From Ephemerocybe angulata (Eukaryota > Basidiomycota > Agaricomycetes > Agaricales > Psathyrellaceae), in assembly GCA_013368325.1 (NCBI GenBank), contig JAACJK010000163.1:682001-746000 (forward strand): a DNA stretch of 64,000 bases, in the 5' to 3' direction. The first letter of the stretch is position 1. The number at the start of each line of letters is the position of its first letter. Below are positions 1-13,498 of the stretch, piece after piece. The translations under genes and the position numbers were made by a program. Under the pieces are notes generated by a model. It was not told where the DNA came from. It was given only the letters and a program-made list of their open reading frames with translations, and searched no databases.

Positions 1-772
1 TTTCGTAATAATTTGTACATCGCATCGTATGTTTGTCATTGGGATCTGAGCAAACAAAACGCAAACACAGGGTAACGGTACTGGTTGCGGAACCAGGAGG
101 AGCAGGTGCCGTGACAGGCTGCAGTGGGTTCAAGGCACCCCTCTGCTTGAAAGTTAATGCCTGAGGGCAATGGTCCGGAAATTTGCCTTATGCCCCTTAC
201 ATATATAGTACATGTTTGCACCCTGACCTATAGCCCAGCCGGCAGTATGTCTATGCCATGGGTTGTCACTTTTGGGCTTTCTATACCCTTTCTGCCATTT
301 CTGCCATTGATGTCTTTTTGGACATGTGTACTCACCGGGGTAGCAACCATAGAATGGTGTATAGTTCAGGTAACAGTTGCACTATCATGAGTCAGATATG
401 CAGTCCAGCTTCAAGGGGGAGGAGGAGGAGAGGTTGGTTCAGTGTGACACTTTGCCCTAGACATGGATATCATGGCTTCTTTGACAAATTTGACTTATAA
501 AACAATTCAAATCTATCTCCAGACTCGGGGTGATCAAAATTTTACTTAATCTTGTTGAAATACGTTGACAAAGACCCAATCGTTGCCTCGAAGCCACCGA
601 AATGCCCCCGTGCCTCGAGTGTCCCAGCCGTTACCTGACGGTAACCTGTCACTCCGTGACATCAAAGGTGTGACCGGCTCAGGTCACGGCTGGTCGCGAG
701 CCTACTGTCTGGCAGGTCTTTGGGTTCAATTTGAGTACTTAGAACGATACCAACAGAAGGAAGTATTATAAT
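1..772. other. Intergenic region, no convincing gene
   Basis: I find no reading frame here with splice signals or a recognisable protein. The only distinct feature is a nested set of inverted repeats at 624-693, annotated separately. The right end is the 3' flank of the alanyl-tRNA synthetase gene. Confidence 0.6.
624..693. repeat. Nested inverted repeats (multi-stem structure)
   Basis: The outer arms 624-638 and 679-693 are inverted copies with one mismatch. Inside lie a perfect 6-bp stem with a 4-nt loop (630-645) and a 5-bp stem with a 3-nt loop (648-660). The layout resembles a small multi-branched RNA or cruciform, but no tRNA A or B box is present. It lies about 80-150 bp beyond the AlaRS stop codon, so it could sit in the 3' end or terminator region of that transcript. 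The function is unknown. Confidence 0.5.
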
Positions 773-4193
<3,421 letters not shown>

Positions 4194-4250
4194 GTTTCTA
4201 CTGATCAGGAGCGGAGATGGGGGAGACCTGAAAAGAGCGCGGAACAGCAT
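4194..4250 (-). other. Optional mitochondrial presequence extension of AlaRS
   Basis: This stretch reads in frame without a stop from an ATG at 4250 to the conserved MAQYSG start. The encoded 19 residues have three Arg, several Leu/Phe and Ser, and no acidic residue, which fits a mitochondrial targeting peptide. Use of the upstream ATG would give the organellar isoform and leaky scanning or a shorter transcript the cytosolic one. The isoform use is inference. Confidence 0.65.
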
Positions 4251-4361
4251 AGGCGAATCTATTCAAGCCTGACTCGCCTGCCCGATCACAAGACTCGATA
4301 ACATCACGTGACCTGCTCCCAGTTCTCCCGATATTTTCGAGTTTGTGCTTTCTGTCCCGAA
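4251..4361. promoter_or_regulatory. Bidirectional promoter, AlaRS / bL34m
   Basis: Only 111 bp separate the upstream AlaRS ATG (minus strand) from the bL34m ATG (plus strand). The spacer contains a CACGTG E-box (4305-4310) followed by ACCTG; the same 11 bases recur in the divergent spacer at 22.2 kb. Co-expression of these two mitochondrial-translation genes is inferred. Confidence 0.6.
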
Positions 4362-4706
4362 ATGCCTCGTCTAACTCAGCTGCTGGCGCGTCTGCCCCGC
4401 CTCCTTCCCGCAGTTCCCGCCCAGAATGCACTCAGGACGCTCCCGAAATGGGCCCCGACGCCGTTCACGACAATGTACAACGCCTTTTCGCCGTTCAGGG
4501 CCATGACACGTCCCCTGGTCCCCACAGCATCCCCCGTCCTCGGCGCCGTCCTCCAGGCGCGTTTCATCCAGAAGGGCGTTGAATACCAGCCCTCGCAACG
4601 AAAGCGCAAGCGCAAGCACGGCTTCCTCGCACGCAAGAAAACAGCAGGCGGCCGCAACGTGCTGGCACGCCGGCGCGCAAAGGGACGAAGGTATCTCTCG
4701 CATTGA
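4362..4706 (+). CDS. MRPL34: Mitochondrial ribosomal protein bL34m
   Basis: Single-exon protein of 114 residues. The last 45 residues are the diagnostic L34 domain: [20 protein letters not shown] followed by [19 protein letters not shown]. The first 70 or so residues are rich in Arg, Leu, Pro and Ala and lack acidic residues, as expected for a mitochondrial presequence. I chose the ATG at 4362 ([11 protein letters not shown]) because it starts this presequence; an ATG 18 codons upstream would prepend cysteine-rich sequence that does not look like a leader. It acts in the large subunit of the mitochondrial ribosome. Confidence 0.92.
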   Translation: MPRLTQLLARLPRLLPAVPAQNALRTLPKWAPTPFTTMYNAFSPFRAMTRPLVPTASPVLGAVLQARFIQKGVEYQPSQRKRKRKHGFLARKKTAGGRNVLARRRAKGRRYLSH

Positions 4707-4887
4707 TGACCCAGGTACGTCCGCTGCTGCCTCTCCAATTCGTCGGCTCATTCACCGCAGTCCACCCGCTTCTAGAACCTGCCGCTATATTGTAAATTAT
4801 TCGTAATGCTTTCCCAATACCCCATCCAATACTCTGCACGCGTGACATTAGGCCTATCTACACACCACCACGGTCCACATCTAATGA

Positions 4888-7141
4888 CTAAAACAACTGG
4901 GTCCCAAGCGGCAACGTGTCCTTGTCGCCATTGAGATACGTATACGGAGGGGAAACGGGGGAGGAGGGGGAGAACTCGAAGCCCTGCTGGATGGAGCTGA
5001 GGAGGGCGGAGATGGGCGTCTTGGCATTATTCCACCCGAGAGACTTCAGTTCCGGGTGCATCGGTGTGTTCGGTAGCTCTTCTCCGTCAACATAGATATT
5101 GGGTCCAAGCAAGGGAAGGTGATAGTGAGCAGGTTCAGGCGCGGGCACATGCTGCTCAGGTTCTGCCTCGGGTTCGACCTCGGCTTCAACAGGAGCTGGC
5201 TCCACGACCTCCTCCTCGATAGGTTCGGCCACTTCTTCCTCCTCAACGACGGGAGGGGTAACGACAGCATCCTCCACAACACATTCCACCGGCTCCGGGA
5301 GAGGAACGCTGGCTACTTCTGGGGATGGCGGTAGGGGAACCGCTGCGGCGGGCAAGTTCTCTTGAGCAGGTGTCACAGCGCGTTTGGCAATCTTGGACGT
5401 CTTGCCAGGTTCAGCAGGTCGAGAGACATTCGCCTTCAAGGATTTGCTGAGCACATTAGACGACGACGACGCTTGGGTTGACTTGGCCGCCACTTTCGAA
5501 GGGAGGGCTGAAGGTTTCTTCGGTGCCGCTTTGGTAATGACCAACGCCTTAACCTTCGCAAGTTGGGAAGCCGTCGGCTGCGTCAACCCAGTACGAACTC
5601 TCGCAGGTCGGGCCGTGGGTTCGGCAGCCGAGCTCGATGCTGCAGAGGAGGCACCCGCGATTGACCTTCCCGGTCTCACAGGGGCGGCACTTCCGAGGGC
5701 TGTTCCATCCGCTCTGGTTTTGGGCGGAAGCATCGCTCTGCTGGCTTGGGTGCTCGATGTGACCTTGGGTACGGCAACAGGTTTGATTGGTCGACTTTGC
5801 TGAGAAGCCGGTCTTGTGGATGTCGACGGAGCGGCGTTTCTTTCTTTGGAGACAGGTCTGCTCGGAGGGCGCGCTTGCACGACAGGTCCTGTCGATTGAG
5901 AGGGATTAGGAAGAGGCACACGACGAGGTCCGGAGGAAGCGAGCGAGGTAGACGTTGAGTTGCTGGGGATAGTACGAGAAAGCGGTCGCTGAGGAGCGGC
6001 GGAAGAAGGCAGGACTCTGCTGCGAATCGGTTGCTTCGGGGCTTCTGCAGACGAAGAAAGTACTCGGGAAGGGCCAGAGCCTGAACCAGAGGAGTTCAAT
6101 GCCGGTCTTGACAATTCGGGCCTCGTTGGACCCTTCTCTGGGGCTTGAGTACGAGTCGGCCTCGATGCCATTGACGACGTCGGTCTTTCTACTCGGGTCG
6201 TAGTGCGCTCTGTAGTGGACGTCGCCGAATTCGTCCTGCTATGCGTGGGCGCAGGGCGCTTCTCCTTTTCGGGAGCCTTAGACGATGCCAAAATGGTCAT
6301 TGACTTCATTTTCGGTAGAGGAGGCTTGGCGGATGCCTGACTTGTCACTGTCGTCTTGATATCGAGGTACTTGCGGATTGTAGGAGTGAGGGGGGCCGCA
6401 AACCTTAGGCGGATAATGTTAGATAGACCCAAGAGGAGAGTATCCCGAGACTTACTTGTCCACCCTTGCAGGCAGGAGAATTCTATACGCCCCGAAAATC
6501 TCTCTCGACACCTTTCGCACGTCGGCGTTGGCGTCCTTCGCGGTCTTGCGGATAATGCTTTCCACCTCCGCGGCACGGCTCTCCCTTTCTATGTCGGGCG
6601 GATTGCAGCACTTGAGGTAGGCAAGAGCGCACTGTGCCGAGATAAGACGCATCGAGGCAGACTTCTCTTGCAGATGATTGAGGAAATGAGGAAGCAGGGA
6701 GGCGGAGTGCGTGTGATCAATGATGTTCAGGATGCAGGCCTTGGTGCGGTTGATAACGACCTTGTTCGTGCGGCCTGTCAGAATCATAAGGGTGGGCATG
6801 AATTGGGGCAGCAGAGCCTCGAAATCTGCCTCGCATGCCGATGCCACTGTATCGACGAGGTCAAGGGCGGCAGAGGAGAGTCGGGTGCGCTCAGAGAGCA
6901 TGGCGTGGTTTATGGCAGTGTTGAATGTGCGCATCGTCTGGACGACCTCGGAGGTGCTTGAAAACTGGCCATCCTGGCAGCAGGCCTTCAGAGCGACGAA
7001 CCCCTTGGCTATCCTTTCCCAAGAGTCCTCGGTCTCAGGCTTCAGGATATCTTCCCGATGCTTGTCAGCGACAAAGTCCAGCTGCAGAGTGTCAGATAGG
7101 ACCCTCGAGAGCCGGAGAAGCGGACTCACTTGTGCGTTCAT
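4888..7141 (-). CDS. CLASP N-terminal (TOG) domain protein, microtubule-associated
   Basis: Three exons. After a 12-nt first coding exon (MNAQ), exon 2 encodes about 210 residues of alpha-helical TOG/CLASP_N repeat (DSWERIAKGFVALKACCQ, then TNKVVINRTKACILNIIDH). Exon 3 encodes about 500 residues of low-complexity Ser/Thr/Pro/Arg-rich sequence, the usual microtubule-lattice binding region, and ends in an acidic Glu-rich stretch and PLGTQLF. CLASPs stabilise microtubules; with one TOG domain this protein is shorter than animal CLASP or yeast Stu1. The first intron (GTGAGT...CTGCAG, 48 nt) is a multiple of three without a stop, so its retention would keep the frame. A different TOG-family assignment is possible. 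Confidence 0.8.
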
Positions 7142-7434
7142 TGCGGGACGAGAACAACGTGTTGGACGAGTTCAAGCCTGCCCAATGCGACTAGCACCTC
7201 AACTCAGGTCACGGGGTCGTGTACCACAATACTCCCGATCGGGAACTGATCCGTCCACTGACGCGGAGTCGGCTCGCGACGCCTTCCGACTGCTGCTCTA
7301 ATCCCGACAACTTCTGCATCCCGACTGGACACGTTTTATATATGTTTGCTTCCTTGTACCCATCATCATAACATATACCGAACATCCACAGGTGTGCACC
7401 CGTTCAATAAGCAATCGGACAAATGCTAACAAGA

Positions 7435-8792
7435 CTACTCTTTATCCAAAACCGTAATAGGGCGAGCAAGTTCAAATGGGTGCATATGATGACCATCGCC
7501 GTGGTCCTCGGGTATATAGACTCGCAAACTGTTGATCTCCCAGTACGCCTCCTTGAACTTTTCCGGATTCTGGTCGACAACTGGTGGATTGCAGTGAGAT
7601 CATGAGCAAGTGCAATATTCTAACACCTACAGTCATCGCAGGTCGTTGTTCCACAGCCTGATTCCATGAAAGCAGACCCGGCCCAGTCACCCTGTTGTTT
7701 CTTTAGAAAGCTTCACTCGAGATCGTCGAAGAAACTCACGCAGAAAGTCAGGTCAAACAAAATCTCGTGGGCATCGAAATGCGATCCGTAGTCGCAATTG
7801 GCATACTTGAAAGATGCCTCAGGTATCCCCCAGTCGTTATCAACCACCAAGTCAGACGAGCCGTACTGAATAGTTCTAGGAATAGACGGGTCACCCCTCG
7901 CCCAGAACCAGACATCAATCCCTTTCACTGGATCGCGCTGAATGGCATACCAGCCACCGCCTTGGCGATTGAAGTTCGCGCCGTACGAGTTATCGCTCGA
8001 GAATCGCGTCCCGCACCCTTGGTTGGAGTTTGCAGCGACATCGCAATTGTCAGACGTCGCGGTGCTGTAAAGCAGGAACAAAGGTCAGTCAGTGGCGATG
8101 AACTCCACCCGCACCAGAAAACCGGCCCCAAATTCAGGAACTACTAACCCTTTCTGGATCCTGGGCTCACTCGTGCTCATCGAGCACCCCGCCGCCGTAT
8201 GAAGCGTCGCCGCATTACGACTATTGAGGTTAACTCCTACACACGCATTCAGCCAAGGCGCGATTGTATAGCCTGCGACTCCTGGCAGCTGACACACTCA
8301 CCTTCTATTATATCAATCTCTCCGCCAATGGGCCAAGGCCCTTTGGCGCTCAAAGTCCACCAGGCCGGCCAAGTCGCACATCCCTCTGGCATATGGGATA
8401 GATCCAGAACCATGAGCGAGGCATCGTACGCTGCGTTCGACTTGATGCGAATGCTGTCTCGTCCGCGACTGGCAGCCGCGACGAACGAGGAGGAGTCCGC
8501 CCTCATATAAAACCGGTCATCAATGACTGTGGCAATGTAAATGAGTGCACGCCTTATCAATTGCAAAGGGTACCACCCCCTCACCATATGACAAGTTCCT
8601 CGTAATCGCCGTCTCCTTATCAACATAGTTTACTCGCCCATGGGTAGGATCCTGAAAGGTCTCCCAAGTCCAAGTATTGAAAAAGTCTTGGCCCATAAAC
8701 GCATCCTTAAGCCGATAGCGATTCGCTGAAACCCGTCCGAAGTTAAGTAACTGCAGAAAAGCCCCGCAGTAGATGATGTGACGGGAAAGCAT
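7435..8792 (-). CDS. Secreted GH16 endo-1,3(4)-beta-glucanase-like enzyme
   Basis: Six exons encode a protein of about 330 residues. The N-terminus (MLSRHIIYCGAFLQLLNFGRVSA) is a plausible signal peptide. The mature part starts with the GH16 signature DFFNTWTWETFQDPTHGRVNYV. The catalytic ExDxxE motif is present as GEIDIIEG, with an intron directly after it. Later segments (GCGTRFSSDNSYGANFN, GGGWYAIQRD, DVWFWARGD, GDWAGSAF) match fungal laminarinase-like GH16 enzymes that hydrolyse or remodel cell-wall beta-glucan. No C-terminal GPI signal is seen; it ends RPITVLDKE. It probably works outside the cell in wall softening or glucan use. Confidence 0.9.
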
Positions 8793-9161
8793 GCTGGCGA
8801 AAGTAGGTCACAAGGACACTCAAAAGCCGTCATATCGACATTTCAGGGGATACCCTAGACCATTACGATGTCTACTGACAGGCCGAATCCACATGCGAAG
8901 CACACTCTAGGTGTTATCACAATCGTCCCGCAGTGTGGCAACGAATGATACCAGGAGCAGCTATTCCAGGAAGGAAAAGGAATCAGTTACTAGCACCGAG
9001 TGTCAATCACCACTTCTCTGGGTTGGACGAAAGCAGGTTATTCAGAGACCCAGCTTTCCAAACATCAGAGCAATGCAACCTAATAAACCCGACCGTCCAA
9101 GCCTCATTTCCCTCCTAGTCTTCCTGACGCTCACCCCCAGGAACGCAGCTAGATCAGCAAG
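8793..9161. promoter_or_regulatory. Divergent intergenic region, GH16 / membrane protein
   Basis: This 369-bp spacer lies between the start codons of two secretory-pathway genes pointing away from each other. It presumably carries both promoters. I see no TATA box or repeat I would rely on. Confidence 0.35.
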
Positions 9162-9914
9162 ATGGTCAGACTGCTCGCGCTCGTCCTTGCTCTCGCACCA
9201 GCGGCAGCCTACGCCCAATCATCCTCCCCGCCCCCACTCGACACCGTGACCGGGGCAGGTGCGATTACGACCACCAAGTCCACGATCAAGTTGACCACTC
9301 CTGGAGCGACGCCCACTACCACAGGCATCACCTCCTTCACCAGCCCTGGCTGGACGGTGACACGATGGCCCGTCAAGGTCACCAGCAATGGAATAACGTA
9401 CATCACCACCACGACCGCGACCCTTTTCGCCTCGACCGCGCGCCCCAACACTCTTGGGACCAACCCAGAGAAGAAGAGCGGCAGCAACCGCGGCGCCATT
9501 GCCGGGGGTGTCATCGGCGCCTGCGCGGTCATCATCGCCGTCGTCGCGACCATCCTCTGGTTCCGCCGTCGCTCTCCCGCGCATTGGAAAGCCAAAAACC
9601 GTGGATGGAGGAACATTGGAGCTGGCAGCAAGCCACCCCTGCTCCCCACTTCTTCGCAGACCAACTTCCACACTGCCGAAGACAAACAGAGGCCCGCAGA
9701 GTTCGAGGAGCCCCAGCACTCTGTCGCAGACCTGCAGAATCCTTTTAACGATCCTGTGTCGTCCCCTCCACCGGCGCTCTACATTAGGGAGCACAGGCAG
9801 CCTGTCCACGATCCGTTCGCTGACCCGGCCCCGGAGAGTCCAACGAGCCCCACAAGGCCCGCGCACAAACGGGGCGCGTCCTCTGTCAACCCCTTGCTGC
9901 CTTCAAGCAACTAG
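9162..9914 (+). CDS. Single-pass membrane protein with Ser/Thr-rich ectodomain
   Basis: An intronless frame of 250 residues. It has a clear signal peptide (MVRLLALVLALAPAAAYAQS), an ectodomain of about 90 residues very rich in Thr/Ser and probably O-glycosylated, then a glycine-rich transmembrane helix (GAIAGGVIGACAVIIAVVAT) followed by Arg-rich FRRRS. The cytosolic tail of about 115 residues is Pro-rich with two NPF/DPF-type motifs (NPFNDP and DPFADP) that could bind endocytic adaptors. The plan is like fungal wall-stress or Mid2/Axl2-type surface proteins, but no specific domain is recognised. The opposite strand also has a long open frame, which I regard as a compositional shadow. Confidence 0.75.
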   Translation: MVRLLALVLALAPAAAYAQSSSPPPLDTVTGAGAITTTKSTIKLTTPGATPTTTGITSFTSPGWTVTRWPVKVTSNGITYITTTTATLFASTARPNTLGTNPEKKSGSNRGAIAGGVIGACAVIIAVVATILWFRRRSPAHWKAKNRGWRNIGAGSKPPLLPTSSQTNFHTAEDKQRPAEFEEPQHSVADLQNPFNDPVSSPPPALYIREHRQPVHDPFADPAPESPTSPTRPAHKRGASSVNPLLPSSN

Positions 9915-10309
9915 ATGGCGAAGCCGAGTGATAGGTGTGTCCGCATAGCCGTAGTGCTTTCTTGTTTCAGTCATTGATCAACTGGGAAGCCAGATATAGC
10001 GAAGAGATTCCAAACGCCTTTGAGCGCCATGTTGTATTTTAGTTATGCCTTCCAAGGACCTGCATCAATTTTTTGAAGTAGAGGATTGTTAGCCATGTAA
10101 AGCCCAAAATTATGAAGATTAGCATTAGCTACAATATCTGGTCGAGTCACTGTCAGAGACTAGATAGATTGAGACCTTGCGCTAGGGTAAAACGCCAGGC
10201 CCATTCGGATCGTTCGATACCGGACACCAAGCTAGACGCCAGGCGTTCTTGAAACCCCTTCGGATTTAGACCCTTCGATTCGGGCACCAGGGTGGATGCG
10301 AGGTTCTGT
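9915..10309. other. Intergenic region with tandem repeat at its right end
   Basis: Two convergent genes end here. The left two thirds show nothing beyond 3'-UTR-like A/T-rich sequence. The right third contains degenerate copies of the last bases of the neighbouring dehydratase coding sequence (see the repeat at 10193-10340). Confidence 0.6.
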
Positions 10310-10340
10310 TCAAGCCCTTTTGGATTTAGGCCCCTTCGCG
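10193..10340. repeat. About 60-bp tandem repeat overlapping the 3' end of the dehydratase gene
   Basis: Unit A (10281-10340) contains the last codons and the stop of the dehydratase CDS. Unit B (10221-10280) is a diverged copy immediately downstream, and a third, partial and more degenerate copy lies at about 10193-10220. Read on the minus strand, units A and B share TCGAAGGG(G)-CTAAATCC-AAGGGG/AAAGGG and later GCTTGGTGTCCG versus CCCTGGTGCCCG. The order of decay suggests repeated local duplication outward from the gene end. Confidence 0.7.
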
Positions 10341-11306
10341 GGCCCGAAGACCTTTCGGCGCTGCTTGATCATGTATGTATACATGACATACAAACCTGCT
10401 CTTCATCAGCCCGACCCCAAGCTCAAGCTTTAATGGACTCACCAGGCCACCAAATTGCGAACAGCACTCCCCTTCCATAGTCCGCCAGTGTCCACGTGCC
10501 TCCAGCCTTGAGACTCTCAATGGGAGACGACTCCAAAGGAAGGGTAGCAAACATGAGGAAGGCCTCGGAGCCTGCACCAATGGGGTAGAGGATGTAGAAC
10601 GTCGTATAACGCAACCAGAGCAGGAAGCGGGGGTTGTATCCGAGGAGGTTGAATGCGTAGAAGGTGTAGCGGATGACTTCGGTGAAGGACCATGCGAAGA
10701 CCATTGAGGCGAACAGGGGGTTCGTGTGGACCTGCATCCAGCAATTTGTCATTATGCATAAGCAGGAAGGAGTGGTGCCAGGTACGCACGGAAGGGAACT
10801 GATCCAAGATACCCCAAACCAACCACAGGCGACTCGCGACTTGCATCGCCGTAGTGGCGACCGGACTCCTCACCCATCCAAGGGCAGCATGCACGACCTC
10901 GAGAACCGCGAAGCTTTGCACAAAGGTCGTTACAAACCCAGCCCTCGCGTGGGCAGTGGTTGCGCGCGCGTACACGGGCTTCAACCACTCAGGGAGGTTC
11001 GCATAAATGGTACCACCGGTCGCATTCTTGAGTAGCGGAAGACGCGAGAACAAGCCTGTCGCCTTGGGTTGTTCGAGGACGCCGCTGGGGGACTGCCCAT
11101 CGAGATTGAAAACGTGGATCACGATAAGGGCCAAGACGTATGCCCAGCCCGCGGCGGAGAGCGCATTGTACGCGACGAGGTAGAATTTAACCGGGCCCGA
11201 TGTTGCTAAAGCGAGCAATATTAGGCAGATGCGCGGTCCAGCCGGTAACGCACACACCTTTCTGAGGTCTGGCAACCTTTCCAGTGGATTTCGTGCCCTC
11301 GGTCAT
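10310..11306 (-). CDS. PHS1: Very-long-chain (3R)-3-hydroxyacyl-CoA dehydratase (PTPLA/HACD)
   Basis: Four exons give about 270 residues. The multi-pass ER enzyme performs the third step of very-long-chain fatty-acid elongation. Diagnostic parts are VKFYLVAYNALSAAGWAYV, QVASRLWLVWGILDQFP, WSFTEVIRYTFYAFNLLGY and LRYTTFYILYPIGAGSEAF. The last carries the Tyr and Glu, seven residues apart, that form the catalytic pair in yeast Phs1. The C-terminus is basic (MIKQRRKVFGPAKGPKSKRA), fitting an ER-retrieval tail. The final exon is partly inside a tandem duplication. The start MTEGTKSTGK is the only ATG in frame before the first transmembrane helix. Confidence 0.92.
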
Positions 11307-11785
11307 AGCAGAGACGTCAATGGTAGTGGTGACGAGGAGAAATACCTCGCGCGTCAATGCGGTGATTTGGGGATGATTTCACGTGGAAGCATGATGCCTC
11401 CCTAACCCCCCTGGCGCTACAGCGCCGACACGGATGCGGCTAAGCGCTTCGAAGCGGCATGACCAAACTATGTAGAACAGATATGTGTATTGGGATATAT
11501 GTAAGTAGTAGTTAGTTCTACAGCACAGCGCAAAGATGAAAAGGATATCGAAGAAAAGATGGATGGGTAAATGAACGTGTAGGTATATGGCCGGAAAACG
11601 TAGCGAACGATAGCACGATGAGAGCCAGAAGATTTACAGACAGAGAGTGTGTGAGAGAGAGAAAGAAGATCCCGCAGAGATTGAATAACAGTACACCACA
11701 ATGAGCTGCGGGAATGGAGGGGGGATGCAAAGCAGGGGGGATATATCTTTAATTAAACATGAACGAGCGCGCTGGGGAGCGTATA
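11307..11785. other. Intergenic region (479 bp)
   Basis: Contains the dehydratase promoter on the left and the 3' flank of the phosphatase gene on the right. It includes an interrupted GA-rich stretch (about 11640-11670). No gene is seen. Confidence 0.5.
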
Positions 11786-13349
11786 TCATTGATTTCCATC
11801 CAGGATTCCACGAATGTCAGGCACAGATGTCAGATCAGCGAGGAAGGGTATCAAGTCGGTGAGTTCCGCGTCGTGAGGGTCGTTGAACCATGAGGAGACA
11901 GGGACGGCGTTGTTGGGATGGAAGATATAGGAAGCAGGGGAGTTGTCGAGGATGATGGTGTCGGCAATGGGGCGTCCAAGCTGCGAGAGATCCTTTACAT
12001 AGTTTCCCTTGTGGTTGTAGCAGCTCTCCCTGAAGAGTCGGTGAGCGACGACCTTGTGGATGTCGAGCTTGTCGAGCACAGGGTCCGCGTACTGTGTTTG
12101 GTTAGCATCACTGTCACGATGTCCGAAACGTGGAATGAAACGCACCTTGCTCAAGCTCGCAGTAAAGATGACTACTTCGTAAATCTCGCCCATCTTCTTG
12201 AGAAAATCGTCGACACCAGGCCGCTTCAGGACGTGGAAGTGGTGCCAGTGGTACTCGATTTCCACAGGGACAATAAAGTCGGCGGACTGGACAGCCTGAA
12301 TGAAGAGATTAACGCCGTGATAAGCAAGGCTTGAGCGCGACGGACCTTGAAACTGCTGTGGACAAGGGTTTCGTCGAGGTCAAGTACAAGGCACTTGCGC
12401 CCAGCGTGTTCCGGGGCGATGGGCGGAAGCAAGGGCTTGGGAGTGCCGTCCTAAAGAGAAATGAGCAGCGCACACGAGTGGACATGCATGGTACACGTAC
12501 CGGGCCTATGGGTATGCCTGAGCCTCCAGCCTTGATCAACCGCTCCTCCTCATCCTGCTCATCCTGCACACGCTGCTGCTCCTCGTCTTCCGAGTTGGTG
12601 CCGTCCGAATCCTCCGAGTCGTCTCGAGTGGGGGTATGGGCGGGGCTGTCCGAGCCTGTGGAGCCCGGTGGCTGGACGGCCCCAGAGGTGAGGCCGTCGG
12701 TCTCTTCCTCAGGAAGGACGTGGGTATGGAGGGGTATGGGAACCAGGACCTCGCTGTCGGGGGACGGGGGTTCGTAGGAGACGGGTGGGTCGGGTATGAA
12801 GCCTGCAGCGGTCGCTGGGGACTCTATTTCGTCGTCGTCGCCTCGTGTTTGGGCGCCTAAATCGTCGTGCTTGGGTATCGAGAGCTCGGGAAGGGGCGCT
12901 GGAGAAGGGGGGTCGATGGGCGGATCGTCGAGTCTGCCATTTTGGAGGTCCTCGGGGGCAGGAACGCAGGGCACGACCTTGCCAAATGCGCGAGAGAAGA
13001 GCGACTGTCGCGGGGAGCGGTTGGACGCCGGCGAGTAGGGCTGCTTGGCGATGGAGTGGCCCGTCGACGAGGACGTTGCGTCCGCCGAGGTACTAGATTT
13101 GTTCGTCTTGCGGCGGTAAAAGGGGGTCCTACGGGCGTTCGCACTCCCAGCCGAGTTCAAGGAAGCCTGCTCGCGATCCAGGTCGGATTCGGCGGGTGGT
13201 TCAACTCCTGGAGCCTGTCCGGAGGAGCCTGGACTATGTGAGCAGACTGTCCAGACACGATAGCGAATTTACTGACTGGAACTGGTCGGAGAATCTTTCT
13301 TTGGAGACCCAAAGAACTTATGCCTGAACGAGACCTTTGTGGTCGCCAT
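11786..13349 (-). CDS. SCP1/Psr1-type CTD-like phosphatase, paralogue 1
   Basis: Five exons. The N-terminus ([18 protein letters not shown]) precedes about 300 residues of disordered, acidic, Pro/Ser-rich sequence. The C-terminal 180 residues form the FCP1-homology (HAD-type) phosphatase domain. It starts [10 protein letters not shown], has the catalytic [12 protein letters not shown] (DxDxT), then [21 protein letters not shown], and ends with [26 protein letters not shown]. Yeast Psr1/Psr2 (salt stress) and animal SCPs share this domain. The linker contains [14 protein letters not shown], repeated almost unchanged in the second copy at 20.3-22.1 kb. The gene shares a 149-bp divergent promoter with the bZIP gene. 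Confidence 0.92.
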
Positions 13350-13498
13350 TGTCCTTGGGAATTGTCGGTCCCTGGCGGTCCTTGCTTGCCACCCCGCATG
13401 TCACGTTCTGATGTGACCCAGCCTCTGATAAAGCGTGACTTTCGTGACAATCTCCCTCTTACTCAGCCTCTGACTAATCTCACCTCAACAAGGCACGA
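13350..13498. promoter_or_regulatory. Bidirectional promoter, phosphatase 1 / bZIP
   Basis: A spacer of 149 bp between divergent start codons. No well-supported motif stands out apart from two TCACG/GTGAC-like half sites near 13400-13420. Confidence 0.45.

Noticed and set aside
624..693. tRNA-like cloverleaf
   Set aside because: Stem arrangement is suggestive, but A and B boxes and an anticodon arm are missing.
5384..5803. Plus-strand open frame inside the CLASP-like gene
   Set aside because: Antisense to the Ser/Pro-rich tail, a compositional shadow.
9209..9866. Long minus-strand open frames over the membrane-protein gene
   Set aside because: High GC and codon bias open the opposite strand; only the plus strand gives a signal peptide, membrane helix and ATG start.
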